A stretch of 64,000 bases of DNA. Origin: Morinoia aosen (taxonomy: Eukaryota; Arthropoda; Malacostraca; Amphipoda; Talitridae). The stretch lies in assembly GCA_030386875.1 (NCBI GenBank), contig CM059564.1:42056075-42120074 (forward strand), read 5' to 3'. The position numbers and the translations under genes were made by a program. Under the pieces are notes generated by a model. That model was not told where the DNA came from. It worked only from the letters and a program-made list of their open reading frames with translations, and made no database searches. This document shows, in pieces, positions 36,586-49,767 of this stretch. Within the stretch, counting starts at the first letter, position 1. Each line of letters starts with the position of its first letter.

Positions 36586-36640
36586 AAATAATTTAAGTTA
36601 GTTTTAGTCTCCTTTACCTCAATAAAGATTTTAAGGGAGT
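36586..36640 (-). mobile_element. TAATC-tailed short retroposon, copy 8 (tail-end fragment)
   Basis: Only about 55 bases next to the tail remain: TTTAAGTTAGTTTTAGTCTC and the following AAAG...GGGAG...AAGGCA. This is the most strongly 5'-truncated copy in the window. Confidence 0.5.
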
Positions 36641-37786
36641 TAAGGCAATGTTAAGAGAATAGTCTCCACTGGACAAGCTTCGTATGATAACATGCAAATG
36701 GTGATCAAACCATAATAACGACATTGATGACTATACCGCACTTAATAGATAGCTAAGCATGAAATGGTTTGCTCAAATAAAAAAATACCTTAAGAAAATA
36801 TGCGTTGACCTCTGATTCACATTCTTCAACTCAGCATGTAATGGTCCCCATAAATTTGAAAGTACCCAAAGGAAACGCATGTTGATCTCTGGTTCAAGTT
36901 CTTCGAAGAGTTTTCTGAAGCTTGTATCAAGGAATTTCTGCTCTCAACACGCGCCAGAAATACAGAGATTATATGGGCTCTTCAAACTCCCCGTGGATAC
37001 GACACACTAAAAGCGCGTCGTAAACCTTACCACAGAAGGTAAAAGTAATCTTCATACAAAGTACGAAAGAACAGAAAATGCCCCAAAAAATGAACACGAA
37101 GAACATATTCTGAAGAATTTACCGTAAAAGATGACGAGTTATTAAACTTTATTGTTTCTTTTCAATCGTATCTCTCGGAGCAAATTACAAAATAAACATC
37201 AGATGAGATAACAGTCAATGAAGTCAAACCTAGACAGTTGGTCAGGAAAGTCTGAAACCAAAACATAAAAATTCGCTTCTTATATAAAAAACCTAAAAAA
37301 TCATAAAAAACAAAAACAAAAAATGTATGCAAACCTAGCATGATTTCTTACGAGTTAGCCGGTAAATTTATATCCATTGTTGGTGATTTAGAAAAAGTTT
37401 CAACAATCAAATGAAAAGAAAAATCTCTTGCATAGCTTTCGCGTATCGCATGCAGCTTATCCCTTCAGTTAACCAAACCATGAATTTCAATAAAAATAGT
37501 AATTAAGAGGGAGGAATAATGTGGAACACTAACTTGATCATCACCAGAAATGCTTGCCGAAGATATTTTATTGTGCTGAAAAAGATAGCTACTCTTTCGA
37601 TAGCAAGACGCCCCGCAAAAAAAGGCCACGTCAAGCACACTTGAAATACATGCCGACGCCGAACAAAATTCAAGGAGGGCAGGAGCTCAAATCATTCAAA
37701 CTGAGTAAGCTCTGAAGCATGACTAAAGCCAGTCCAACTACCCTTGGAGTCTAGCAAGAATTCAGAGCTTTGGACCCCATTGAATA
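36641..37786. other. No gene recognised
   Basis: AT-rich DNA without repeats or frames that I can support. Confidence 0.5.
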
Positions 37787-38101
37787 ATGCAACAAAGCAT
37801 CGCTGCGAGAGAGCACGGCGGGAGCGGCCGCAAGATGGCGCCGGACGCGGAGCTCGTGTCGCTGCCAACGGACTTTAAAGATGCGGGCAGAACAGCAACA
37901 TTAAAGTTAACATTAAAAGGTGCGGAGCGAGCCCTCGCAAAAATAGGAGGCATTAAATCGTGCGAGGGCTTTGTAACACCCGGTCAATGGTGCCGAAGAA
38001 TAGGGTGCTGCTGCTCTTGCAATGTTCCAGGGTCCTCAGGAGGGATGGTGACGCCACGAAATGCAGTTCGCTTTCCTCGCCCCAGTGAACCCATTCGGTA
38101 A
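37787..38101 (+). other. GC-rich open frame with a well-placed ATG; possible exon, unproven
   Basis: The 104-codon frame lies in a CpG-rich patch (37790-38080) that stands out from its AT-rich surroundings. An in-frame ATG at 37835 sits in the context CCGCAAGATGGCG, a good start context for an animal gene. From there the protein would be 88 residues, starting MAPDAELVSLPTDFKD, with a Cys cluster (CRRIGCCCSC) near residues 57-66. An internal AAAAGGTGCGG could be a splice donor. I recognise no domain. It may be a first exon, a retained promoter island or chance. Confidence 0.15.
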
Positions 38102-40539
38102 ATCAAATTGAAACTAATAAAAGGAAGGAAATGAACTGTAGCTTTGCAATTGTGCAAGATGATGAAAGAATTTGTTCAACATTGAGAGACATTAAATAAG
38201 GTGTTTCTACATAGTACCGTTACCCCAACAGGTAAACTAGATTCCAGACATGAGTAATGTAAGGCAGCGTTTCCGGGTACCATAACTATCTTAATATTCA
38301 TTATTCAAGCTGTTCCAGGCTTTATTGAAACGTAACTTCGAAGGCAGAGACGCATCACTTCATACAGGATAAGGCAATGCAGTATGTATGCCACCAGGGT
38401 AGTTTTAGGTGAGGTCCAATTTGCTATGATTTAAGGCAACCGACGCGAACTGAACGATTAATCTCGGAGCGAGACCGTTATGCGGATCAGGCCAAGCGTC
38501 TGCTTCCTCGTGAAAGAGAAACCTCGGAAGGAATAAAAGCGCCAAGCGAGAATGCAGGGCTGCAGGCCACGATGCGGAGTAAAAATGAGGATGCTGATAC
38601 GCGACGGACGGAGGACTGCACAGGCTCCTTCGCTTGGTATGGGCGGAAATATGATCACACGGAAGTGGAGACCCCAAGAAATGTAATAAAATGAAAGTTA
38701 CGCACGAAAAAATAAAGGTATAAATGAAAATAGTTCCACGAGACAATTTTGTTACTGGTGCACGAAAACTAAAGGAACACTATGAAACAAGAACTAAAAA
38801 TTATTAAACACTCACAAACAATAAAACCTATGCCTCACACGACAACTTTAAATTGTAAAAATAATACAGTTGGAACGATTGAAGATTAACTGAAAAATTT
38901 GTTCAAAATAATCCGTATTTTTGCTTGAGAAGCTAATTTATACGTCTTAAATCACTGCCATTATTACGCGTGTGATACTACAATCAAAATAGCGTTAAGC
39001 CTGAAACAACAACTATTTTTCTCCCCATACACAACGCAATGACACAATATTCAACATACAAGAACTGTGAGTAAGACACTGCGTCAAAGTACACCCACAC
39101 ACCTGCATCGGACTGTGGCATTTCAAATTCCAAACTAATTGTTACACGTCTGCAGACCAGTGCACTATTTTTGAAAGAATTAATGAACCAAGCTCGGAAC
39201 ATCATTTAGTCATAGACATTCAGTATTTAAAATTTTAATTTGTTTACGTTCCATTTTTAAGTTTGATAATTGATGTAAAATATGTGCAAAAAATAAGGAC
39301 TTCGATGTTAATGGTAGGTGTAGCGAGGCCTTTGGAGAGACTCATAAGGGGTTTCGGAGCGCATACAGCATTCAATTTCATCGGATTAAAATCAACTGAG
39401 TGATTTTCCGTACTTTGATTATTTGCCAGTGTTACATTTACTTTCTCAAAAGAATAAAGCCAACAATTCCAAAATTCAAGTCCAAGGCTTGAATGCAATT
39501 CTGAGAGAGACATTAATTACTGCAGTTCTAAGACCTCAAATTAAAACATTCAGCTGCTGTCTAGGCCCAAAAGTCTGAACGATTTTAACGGGCACCGTAT
39601 TATTCTCTTTTGACCGTCACGTGTAATGGCAGCCGACACGATCGGGGGATTGGGAAGATTGGTTCGTCCATCTCCCAGAGATTGCGACTGAGGAGAACCA
39701 ATCAAGGGCGATTTAATTGCTCAAAAAAGCAGAGAAGCGAGGCGACTCGGCGAGCCAAAAACTGGAGATGACAATTGCTATGAGGTCACCGAAGAGGAAA
39801 GACGGCCAGACTCCACACGTAGGCAGAGGCTGCTCTGAAAGTTCATCTCTATGGTAAGGAGGCTCCTAGCGCTCACTTTTAGTGATTTTCGAGCAGCGTG
39901 TAGACTGCCATCGATTGAAGAACTTGGACAATTTCGGAACGTTGCAAACAAATGACCTTATGCCAGATGACGCATATTGAAGCTTAGACGATTTGAGATC
40001 GTCATATAAAATATTCTGCGTCTTAACTGAAGGTATTCAAACTTGATCTTCAACCTTAAGCTAATTTTAAGCAATCAGTCAGGTAAGTTTTAATGAATAA
40101 AAGGACCTGCGGGAAATAGATTCGTGGCTTAGACGAAAAAGATTCACTTTTGCGGATCTGAGAGAAAAGAGACTTTAACGAACGGAGTGAAATATACGGA
40201 AGGAATCACACAAAATTCTACCCGTGAACGAAACCTTAAATGGAAATATTATACCAAGACCTTACAACCGTAAGCTTAAAGATATGAAGATATGCCAAGC
40301 TAAAAACCACACTTGCTACTTAAATAAAGAACAGACTGCGGTCAGTTGTGCTGCACGCACACACACATCAGAAATATTAATGGAGAACTCCTATAAGTAA
40401 ACAACAATCTGGCAAAACATATTTCAAGAAAAATTGCACAACATCTTCTCAGTGACCGTTGTTGAGGCGTTTCAATTTAGTGATGAAAGCACAGCCCAAA
40501 TCTAAATAGATATACCATAAGCAATATTGAATAATTTAA
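38102..40539. other. No gene recognised
   Basis: Includes a moderately GC-rich patch at 38460-38640 with overlapping minus frames (38405-38746, 113 codons) that I do not recognise. The remainder is AT-rich and repeat-free to my eye. Confidence 0.5.
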
Positions 40540-40680
40540 TACAAGTAATATATTTATACATACATATAGTATATATGTATAAAGTATATATTATATATAT
40601 ATAATTGAATCATTTAATATATATATATATATTTATATAAATATAAGTAATTGCTGAATATTGAATAATACATCTAAATA
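40540..40680. repeat. TA-rich low-complexity stretch
   Basis: Broken runs of TATATA and ATAATTGAAT, with two near-copies of an AAT...TTGAATAAT block at the edges. Confidence 0.75.
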
Positions 40681-41465
40681 GACCTACTTATTAAAACGAT
40701 CAGTCACACGGAAGGCTGGCCTTCCTCAAACGAGACCATGAGCCCAAGATGAAGAGGGCGAGAGTTCATCACTATTTTAATTTAAACAAACACAGTTCCA
40801 TTCGATGCGTTTGCTCATTCTACAGAAGGTCTTCATTGAGACTGTCATCGAGGCGACAAGATCTCTGTGTGTTCAGTGAGCTGCATGTAAGGCACCATAT
40901 AGGTGAACGTCATGGCTTTCGAACGCTAAGTTTTTAGATTAGTTTTAAAGATAATTAATTTTACAGATAATTAATTGTAAAGTTAATTAATCTTAAAGAT
41001 ATTTAATTTTAAAGCAAAATAAACTTTAAAAATAATTTTAACGAGCGGGCGAGGGGAAACATGAAAAGAAACACCATTAGAACAAAAGCATTCTTGATAT
41101 ACGCTTATAAAGTAACGATGTATTCCAACAAGGCTAAAGTGAAACAAGGAAATTCGTATATAAAAAACGGTCAATTAAACTTCATCAGCGCGCATGTAAT
41201 TCAGTTGGGCGGACATACATAAACTAGAATCAAGGGGTAGATCACCCAAAACGCAATTTTGAATTTTGTACCGAACAAAGCATAAAAGTGAACGAGCATG
41301 TAACTTTGGACAGTAAAGCACAATACCTTGATCGACAAAACGACAAAGAGGCGATATTATGGAAATGAGCTGTCAGGCTATATGAGGCCCCGTAGTATGG
41401 AGCGCCGGCAGCAGAGGCAGGCTGTTGCTGTTTCGAGAGGCGAGAGGTTTCGTGTTGCACGGAGG
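40681..41465. other. No gene recognised
   Basis: AT-rich DNA with a degenerate TTAATTTTA-type run at 40940-41030. The minus frame at 41242-41460 abuts the satellite and is unrecognised. Confidence 0.5.
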
Positions 41466-42570
41466 TGATGTCAAGTGATGCACCAAGTCAAGTGATGCAC
41501 CAAGTCAAGTGATGCACCAAGTCAAGTGATGCACCAAGTCAAGTGATGCACCAAGTCAAGTGATGCACCAAGTCAAGTGATGCACCAAGTCAAGTGATGC
41601 ACCAAGTCAAGTGATGCACCAAGTCAAGTGATGCACCAAGTCAAGTGATGCACCAAGTCAAGTGATGCACCAAGTCAAGTGATGCACCAAGTCAAGTGAT
41701 GCACCAAGTCAAGTGATGCACCAAGTCAAGTGATGCACCAAGTCAAGTGATGCACCAAGTCAAGTGATGCACCAAGTCAAGTGATGCACCAAGTCAAGTG
41801 ATGCACCAAGTCAAGTGATGCCCCAAGTCAAGTGATGCACCAAGTCAAGTGATGCACCAAGTCAAGTGATGCACCAAGTCAAGTGATGCACCAAGTCAAG
41901 TGATGCACCAAGTCAAGTGATGCACCAAGTCAAGTGATGCACCAACTCAAGTGATGCACCAACTCAAGTGATGCACCAAGTCTGGTGATGCACCAACTCA
42001 AGTGATGCACCAACTCAAGTGATGCACCAACTCAAGTGATGCACCAACTCAAGTGATGCATCAAGTCAAGTGATGCATCAAGTCAAGTGATGCATCAAGT
42101 CAAGTGATGCATCAAGTCAAGTGATGCATCAAGTCAAGTGATGCATCAAGTCAAGTGATGCATCAAGTCAAGCGATGCATCAAGTCAAGCGATGCACAAG
42201 TCAAGTGATGTACCGAGTCAAGTGATGCACCAATGTTAAATGATGCACCAATGTCATGTGATGCACCGAAATCAAGTGATGCACCAAAATCAAATGATGC
42301 ACCGAAATCAAGTGATGCACCAAGTCAAGTTATGCACCAAGTCAAGTGATGCACCAAGTCAAGTGATGCACCAAGTCAAGTGATGCTCCAAGTCAAGTGA
42401 TGCCCTAATGTCAAGTGATGTGATGCACCAAGTCAAGTGATGCACCAAGTCAAGTGATGCCCTAATGTCAAGTGATGTGATGTACCTAGTCAAGTGATGC
42501 GTCAAGTCAAGTGATACACCACGTGATGCACCAATACAAAGTGGGGCATTAAATAAAGTGATGCACCAAA
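41466..42570 (+). repeat. 17-bp minisatellite, ~1.1 kb, about 64 units
   Basis: The unit is GTCAAGTGATGCACCAA. The left half (41470-41940) is nearly uniform. It is followed by blocks of variants: first CTCAAG at the unit start (about 41944-42060), then GCATCAA at the unit end (about 42060-42190). A decayed right end follows with indels and a 57-bp higher-order duplication around 42401 and 42458 (TGCCCTAATG). All frames carry stops (TGA in AAGTGATGC). Confidence 0.97.
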
Positions 42571-42726
42571 GCTAAGCGGTGCACTTTACGCCACTTAGAC
42601 CCAACAAACATTGCGGCTCAAAGCAAGCTAAGTAAGCAGTGAAAAGAGCATTCGAGCGATCACCCCGCATACAAGCTAGCAGACCATCCGGTGTCAGAAC
42701 AAGGCAGAGAACATTTCTTTATCTGT

Positions 42727-42877
42727 GACAGCATGCAGGAGAGAGTGCATGTCACACGCGAGACTGTGGAATAAAAGAGGTTCCTTGGGCATAGCTAAAA
42801 GCAGGACATTGCTGTATTTGCGACAGCATGCCTGAGGAAGTGCATGTCACACGCGAGACTGTGGAATAAAAGAGGTT
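42727..42877 (+). repeat. Direct duplication, period 95
   Basis: GACAGCATGC...GTGCATGTCACACGCGAGAC and the following TGTGGAATAAAAGAGGTT occur at 42727-42782 and 42822-42877. The last 38 bases are identical, so the duplication is recent. It lies just right of the 17-bp minisatellite. Confidence 0.88.
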
Positions 42878-44086
42878 AGATAAAAGTATGCCGCGGAGGG
42901 TATCAGGTCTCTCCTGGTCCAGAATGAAGCAAGTAGGCTTGCCCCAGCAAGGCGAGCCTAAGCACCATAACTCTCGCTCCACCTGATGCCGGCAGCCTTG
43001 GTCCCGGCCGCGCCTGATCCGGCCAGCTGCCCTCGGAGCTAAACACAAGCTCGTAGCCTTCGTTACCTCAGAGTGACTACCACCTGGAAAGTTCTTTTCA
43101 GCAAAACGGTTATCGAGGTTATGTTTTCAACGTTAATTGTATTTTCTTCAATTCGGCTTCAATTGGTGAAAGAATAATACCATCAATGTAGATCCTGAAC
43201 CAACATGAGCTTCACCAAAAATTGATGCTGTAGCCAGTTACAATGGAATATTCTGCAAGCTTCAGATGTAAACACTATTATTCAAACTGCTTGAAATATT
43301 TTGAACAATGGTGCAATATTTGTTTGTTTTTTCACCCACAAATGAACAGATAAGTTGGCGGACGAAAGTCATTATGAACAACTAATAAGTAGCTAATAAG
43401 CGTTCACAAGGCAAGAGTTATTTTACATGAATTTCTTTCCTTTACTGATTCAAGGTACCTTCGTTCGGTACACAAAAAAAGATACGTAGCGTATTTCCAA
43501 GAAATTTTGTCCTTCTTTCATGTTACCGAACTGAATTCGAGATAGCTTCCTCTCGACCTACGTTCGTCGCTCGCCAGAACATACTGTCGAGGTATTCACC
43601 ACAGCTCTGTTCGTTTCATTGCATAAAAATTGGACCACTAACTAGAACGTTATCGAGCATGTTCCCCTATACTAATGCAGCAGTCGAACTCTCTCCCTGA
43701 CACGAGTTTTGAACGGGTAATGGAGCGCGTGCTCAATCGCTGGACTCCTTCACTCGAAAAAAAATACGTAAGTTACGCCGTGTTTTGTTAACTAAATTTA
43801 CGAATAGCGGTAACATACACTCGTTGAATTTCGAGTAACCGAATCAACACCAGGGACCGGTTGGTTTTTATTTGAAATAAAGAAGAGTTTTCTCCAATGA
43901 TTCTAATGCGAATAAGGCTTTCCTCTGTTCTACGATGGGAATGCACACTGCATGCATGGCTTCAGGTATCGTGTTGCCTTTTAACGAACATAAGTCAGAC
44001 GAGGAATAGCTTTGTTTCATGGAATCCACAGAACAGAAGTACTTGTTGCAAATGTTAAGGCAAACGATGTTTTATTCTAACCATGC

Positions 44087-44090
<4 letters not shown>
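42878..44090. other. No gene recognised
   Basis: Positions 42890-43030 are GC-rich with a 98-codon minus frame (42752-43048) that extends into the duplication at its left. The rest is AT-rich. Confidence 0.5.

Positions 44091-44148
<58 letters not shown>
44091..44148. repeat. (TA)29 microsatellite
   Basis: An uninterrupted run of 29 TA units. Perfect runs of this length are usually length-polymorphic. Confidence 0.98.
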
Positions 44149-44149
<1 letters not shown>

Positions 44150-45451
44150 CCTTGTACCTCGGGTTTTAAAATGCCTTAGCACTAATACCGAGATAAAATG
44201 AAAGTTACTCTCAGTCGGGACAAGCATGCACGAAAGATAGAAATCATAGATGATACTACCATTTCCAACTCGATATAAAACCCAAAATCATGGTCCAAAT
44301 TCTGCCTCAAGCAATCAATCTATCAGTGCTCGAACGTGAAGATAAATATAAAAGCTTTCACCATTAAAATTTCGAGCTCGAGAGATAGAAATCTTAATTT
44401 AAAGTTGGTTACTTAAAAGCGGAAAAGGTCATCATATTTACTGTAGCTGATATTTGAGTGGTTTGCGCTACAGTTAAATAAATTCTGGCTGCAAGTGGAT
44501 GAGAAGTTGAAGCCCCACGTTTACTCTTTTAAAATGTTAGGACACTACAAGACATGGGGTACGGGAAAGCGCAGTGAATCAATTCTAAAAGTACAAGAAA
44601 CACACAAACTCCCCTAACTCAGCTATCATCTTTCTAAAACGGCTAGAAAAAAAACGCTTACATCATCCAAAAATATCGGATAAGAATACAGGCGAACGAG
44701 ATAGGGACCGATCGACAGCCTAGGTAGCGGCCACCTACCTCATCTCGAGAGCAGGAAGCCCTAAGGAAGCCCCGACGATGGCGAGGTTAATTCAATGAGA
44801 GGAGCAGCGGCTCACTTCAAGAGTATGGCAAACGAGGCGTGCGAGTTGGGAGTGAGCGATGGCCGCGTCTCATGCAGGCGACGGGCGAGCCTCGGCTGTA
44901 TTTCATGCCCTCACAAAATGATGTTTCGTGCAGCGTACAGTGCGAATAATGTAGCGAGGTTAATGGTACGGACGTGTGATGACGTGTTCCATGCCTTTAC
45001 AAAATGATGCATTTGATGAGCTGAACTTTAGGGTGAACATTTAAAAAATGTGAGTACCATGGAAGCAGCACTAAGCAGCAAACGTTCAGCGATCGCAGAA
45101 CTATTATAGGCGCGAATGATGCACGTACGTAGCTCCAGTTACATCTAAGAAATTAAGTTATTGAGAACTTGAATACTAGAATATTAAAAACGGAAAACAT
45201 TCCAAGGAAATTGATTATATTTAATACGAAAACGTGTCAAGGTTCAGCTCCATCACCAGTTTTGAAAAAGGTCAGTTTATTTCTGAAATGAAAGGTCAAA
45301 CGACAGTAAATAAGAAATAAATACTAAGATCCCAATCCCCAGTTAAGATTGACTGGTAAAATCGTCGGGAAAGAATACCATGGTCGTGACAGTAGAGTTA
45401 ACTCCAGAAATATCTTTAGTCAGAGAGAAGAACGACAAGTTAAACCTGCAC
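44149..45451. other. No gene recognised
   Basis: The patch 44760-44990 is GC-richer and holds a 70-codon plus frame (44795-45007) without a recognisable domain. Confidence 0.5.
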
Positions 45452-45622
45452 TTAACTCGCCAATTCGATTTTTATAAAAACATCCCTACCTTACCTTCAC
45501 ACTTAATTCGCCTATTCTGTTTCAACAAAAAAGGCCTACCTTACCTTCAGCTCGAGACATCGCATATTTCCACTTGGGAGTGCAAATTCCCATGGATACT
45601 ATAATTGTATCCCCCTGAGGGA
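45452..45622 (-). mobile_element. TAATC-tailed short retroposon, copy 9 (5' part only)
   Basis: It retains the conserved plus-strand right end (CTATAATTGTATCCCCCTGA) and the CTTCAGCTCGAGAC block. A short internal duplication lies near 45480-45545 (CTACCTTACCTTCA twice). Unlike the other partial copies it keeps the 5' end and lacks the tail, so a later deletion is more likely than truncated reverse transcription. Confidence 0.72.
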
Positions 45623-45660
45623 TGTAGGTGGGCAGGCCTGGTACTCATATCAGAGCACAG

Positions 45661-46104
45661 ATGGAAGAGGATCAAATTGTTCGAGGTACTGTTCATCACG
45701 AGAGGCCCTTACAATCTGCCCCACAAGATAAAAAAATCTCAGCAGTCATTAAGGCGATTGATGGAAGCTGGAGGCCGGGCACTGAAAGATTGTGGCCGAG
45801 AGAAGCTGCGGCTGCGGTGACAGCCGCAACGGGACGGGCGGGCGGTATAGACATCGGAGTTTCATTCCTCGGTCCCACCAAAGAGACCGTGCCAACTATT
45901 AATTATTGGAAATTTCTAGCTCATCTACTTATGGGATATTGGACTTCTAAAGTGATTATTGAACTCACTCAACAATTCATGATTGTGTGGGAGATTAAAC
46001 TGAAGTATACTGGGAGTAAGCGCGAAGCGATCTCGGAGATATTTTCAATTACGGGACAAATATGTATAGTTAAACATGAGCCGAAGCACATAGTTAATTC
46101 GTAG
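45661..46104 (+). other. Longest unexplained open frame, 147 codons from ATG
   Basis: The frame is open from 45628, but the first ATG is at 45661. The product would start MEEDQIVRGTVHHERP, have an Ala-rich stretch in the middle and a hydrophobic patch near YWKFLAHLLMGYW. I recognise no domain. It begins 40 bases after a retroposon end. One frame of this size in 64 kb of both strands is within what chance allows, so I do not call it a gene. Confidence 0.12.
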
Positions 46105-47868
46105 GACAGAATTGATGAGAAATGATTTGGTAACCTCATGCAATATTGATTCCGTGTGGATAAAACTAAGTACAAAAAATATGACGATTTGTTGCAACTA
46201 AACTCGGTATAACCCAATTAATACACACAAAGAATATCTGCTGTTTAACTTGAGAATTTTCCTGCGGTTTTCTGCTCTCCAAACCAAGAGAATTAATGGA
46301 CGTTGAAAGACAAGAGGGAACTAAAGAATTTATTATGAAAAACAACCAATTCTTACGTAGCTACCGTGAGCTACCTTTAAAACACTATTTTACGGACCTA
46401 GTAAACCGTTTTTTTGTGAAAATGTAAATCATAATCAGCAGCAAGAAATCTGGTGTAACCATTCTATTGAGACGTGACAAAATGAATTCTTCTATTGACG
46501 TTGCGTGATTGATGGCAGAAAACGGATCATGTCAGGGACGTAGACTGGGAAGGCAAAATGCAAAAAAAAGTGTGGCAGAAGGATAAAAAATAACGTAACG
46601 AACGAGTGTCTTTCTGCGGCAGTAGAGCGTGCCGTTTCTAAGGGAGAGAAGCCCCTTTATGTTATAGGATGGGGGAGCTCCAAGAAATTCCAGATCTGCG
46701 TGCAAGATATTTACGGGAATGTTCTTTACTGGAAATCGTAAAGTGTTTCCAGTACGATAGTATGAAACAACTTTATGGGGAGTATTGAAGAGGACGGAAA
46801 GGTTTTATATTTCTTGCACAAGAAAGGGATGCTCTTGTTACCAGAGCAAGACTGAAAAGTTTACAATAGGAATTATAAGTAAAGTCTCATATTCTTTAAA
46901 AGAAACGGCTGCGTCGCGTTCCTTCTTCAATTTTTCAAGTCGAGTGACACAAGTTGAGATGGCGAATTCTTAAATCTATACCAAGTCCTAAATCTAATAC
47001 ATCTTACTCATAAGGTTACAATAGTATTTTGAATCCTAAACCTCAAGTGCTAGATGCATTAAAGTTAGAAAGCTTTAATCCCCGTACAGTTACCTGTAAA
47101 AAAAAAAAGCTATGAACTATTTGCTTCGAAGTGGATCATAGAACACTTCTATGCGTTTCTAAAATTTGCTGTTTTTAGATTTCAATAATGACGAAGAGAA
47201 GAGAAGAGTGCAAGTCAATCAAAGAATGAAGCCAGAAATAAAGTTGCATGCGTGGATAAGAAAGTCTTGGGAACCATCCGAAATAAAAGGGCGATAAAAT
47301 AATACAATGAAATGGGCAGGTATTTCTCTCTGCTCATGAAGACTTCAGCGCTGAACGTTACCAATGAGAGCACTGCATAAATCGAAAATGGCAGAAAATG
47401 AACTCATTATGGCAGTTTTAATCCTTTTGCTGATGGGCCCATAACAACCATTCGGCTCTTATACCCGCCAAAGTTTCGCAATAAACGAATATTTATGAAC
47501 AATACATGCCGTTAGAGGAACTAAAGCAGCACTTTAAAATACAGCGAAATTTTGAAGAATTGTCTGAAGAAGAATACAGCCTCTACATGCACAGATCGAC
47601 CAAGCAAAAAGGCGAAAAATTGATGAATAGAAGACATCGTGCAATTGGCAAATGTTGATGTGCAAGAGATAAATTCAGTCACAATTTTGTTTAAAATGTT
47701 AAGTTTTAGCTAGGCACTTGAAGGCACCCAAAGTTCAGTGACCACAGCTTATGAATTACAAATAAATAAGACAAAGTAGGGGTTCTGTAAGTTAAGAAGA
47801 AACGCGATACTATAAGTAAATTGAAAACATACAAATACACGTTAAGAAGAGTTGCAAGAGGAGCATTG
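46105..47868. other. No gene recognised
   Basis: AT-rich DNA. Frames are 82 codons or fewer and unrecognised. Confidence 0.5.
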
Positions 47869-48015
47869 AAGTAGAAGACATGCGGCAGGCTTTGACAGGC
47901 AAAGACACAGGCAGCGAAGTAAATTGAACAGATTGGGCGAATTGTAGAGTGCAAGGCAACAGTAAACGCAGAGGAGTTGAAGGCATGCGGCAGGTTTTGA
48001 CAGCCAGGAACACGG
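47869..48015 (+). repeat. Imperfect duplication of a ~40-bp block, period ~105
   Basis: The core ATGCGGCAGG(C/T)TTTGACAG recurs near 47879 and 47985, with flanking similarity (GAAGTAGAAGAC against GAGTTGAAGGC). Minus frames across it (47810-48121) show the corresponding repeated peptide, so they are shadows. Confidence 0.6.
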
Positions 48016-49484
48016 GATATGGCTGCGCTTGTGAGACAAAGTTAAGGCGATCGCAACGGGCAGCGAGGCTGTCATTAGGCAGATGAGCATATGTTGGCCC
48101 TAAAACGCGGCACTCGCCCACTAAAGCTTCATTAAAAGCAGACCCTCAAAGGAACCATTAGCGGCCCTACCTGGAAAAGAGGGTCGTTAAGAGTGACGTA
48201 TTCATGATCCCAGAAGAAGAAATGCAGATCTCGGTCTAGTTCAATGATATTGTAACTCATACTTTAAATTTCCAGCACAATGGCTACACTGACAACCCCT
48301 GTGCGTTGGGCAAGCGAAAAGACACTCATATCTGCTTGAAAACCTTCAGTATTAGCAGATGAAGCCTATGAACCTGTCTCCAGCACAGAACAAAGGGAGT
48401 CGATGTTGATCGATGCATCCATCTACAGCAACAGCTTAATTAGTTGGCAGTTGTATTATACCGACATTTATAACTAGGATTATCTTGCACTGATGGTTAC
48501 TCTGTTATTTTTCAAGACTGAAGACCTGACAATAACACATCTCAAATCATACGGACGATGACGTCATAGAGTGCATTCCTCACACGCGAAACTAAGGGTA
48601 TAAAACCATAACGGTGAGAATGCGGGAGATAAGAAAAATTACGACAATAGCGCAAAGATTTACAACCCTCTCACATGGTTATAAATTGGCAAGTCATCCT
48701 TCGAGAAAAATAATTGTGCGTATTCACAAAACACGTCTGTATTCAATTTGAATGATTTTTCAAAAAAATCTACGTAAAAGAATTCAAATATTTCAATACG
48801 GAAGCTAACTTGGTTTACAGGTGTTTCTTTAGCGTGGCAACCAAATAATTCTGGTAGAATCGTTCCCACGTAAAAAGAAAACAAAGCCGAAGGAGGTTTT
48901 ATTTCGAGTATTTTTTAGTTCTGTTTTCTTTCAATACGTTTCCCATCGGAGAGAGCGGTGAAAAGTTTCTGGATGAAACACAGACGGGGAATTTCGAGCG
49001 AGCACAAGGGGGACGCAGCAAATAACAGGAAAACCTCAACATTGAATGTTGCAAAACATCTAATCGGATGGAAATCATATTAAAATAAAACATGTGCGAT
49101 GCATAAAATGAAGAGCGTAACACATTTTGGGGGCTAGACACCGAGGCACATGAGAGCTTATGTACAGAGTTAATATTTAACTGTGAAGTCTACCACGTTT
49201 CTTCAATTTAATTTAGGAAAAAATAAGATAACTACAGAAGCCCAGCTGTGTTTTAAAGAGTAAAATTTAGCGAGACACATCATTTTACCAGACAAAATCG
49301 TAACTAATCTAAAATCCTGTGTAGAATGCATAACTCATTATTTCTTTACAGGAATAGTTGCATATCGGTTGTATCTTGGCATCATTTTATCGTTCGAAAA
49401 ATTTTAGTAGATCAATGTCACCACTAAATAAGTAACTCTGAATTCTCCTGTCATCATTCTGTCGCACGACGAAGCCCAACTAAG
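48016..49484. other. No gene recognised
   Basis: Minus frames of 74-80 codons at 48660-49141 are unrecognised. No repeats seen. Confidence 0.5.
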
Positions 49485-49767
49485 CAATGATTTCTGTAAA
49501 AGAGGGGCACAACTATGCAATGATTTCGAGGGGCTGCATAAGAGAAGCACAACTATGGAATAATTTCTGTATAAGAGGAGCACAACTATGCAATAATTTC
49601 GAGGGGCTGTATAATGTAATGATTTCGAGGTGCGGTATAAGCGGAGCACAACTATGCAATGATTTCTGTATAAGAGGAGCACAACTATGCAATGATTTCT
49701 GTATAAGAGGAGCACAACTATGCAATAATTTCGAGGGGCTGTATAATGTAATGATTTCGAGGGGCTA
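49485..49767 (+). repeat. 33-bp tandem array with two alternating unit types
   Basis: The main unit contains ATGATTTCTGTATAAGAGG and AGCACAACTATGCA (33 bp in all). It alternates with a shorter unit CGAGGGGCTGTATAATGTAA. Because 33 is a multiple of three, one plus frame (93 codons) and two minus frames (103 and 70 codons) stay open; these are shadows of the repeat. Confidence 0.9.

Noticed and set aside
41466..42570. CRISPR-like array or coding repeat
   Set aside because: There are no spacers, and the 17-bp period puts stops in every frame.
45661..46104. 147-codon plus frame as a gene
   Set aside because: No domain and no supporting splice or promoter context; one frame of this length is expected by chance in 64 kb. 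Kept only as a low-confidence note.
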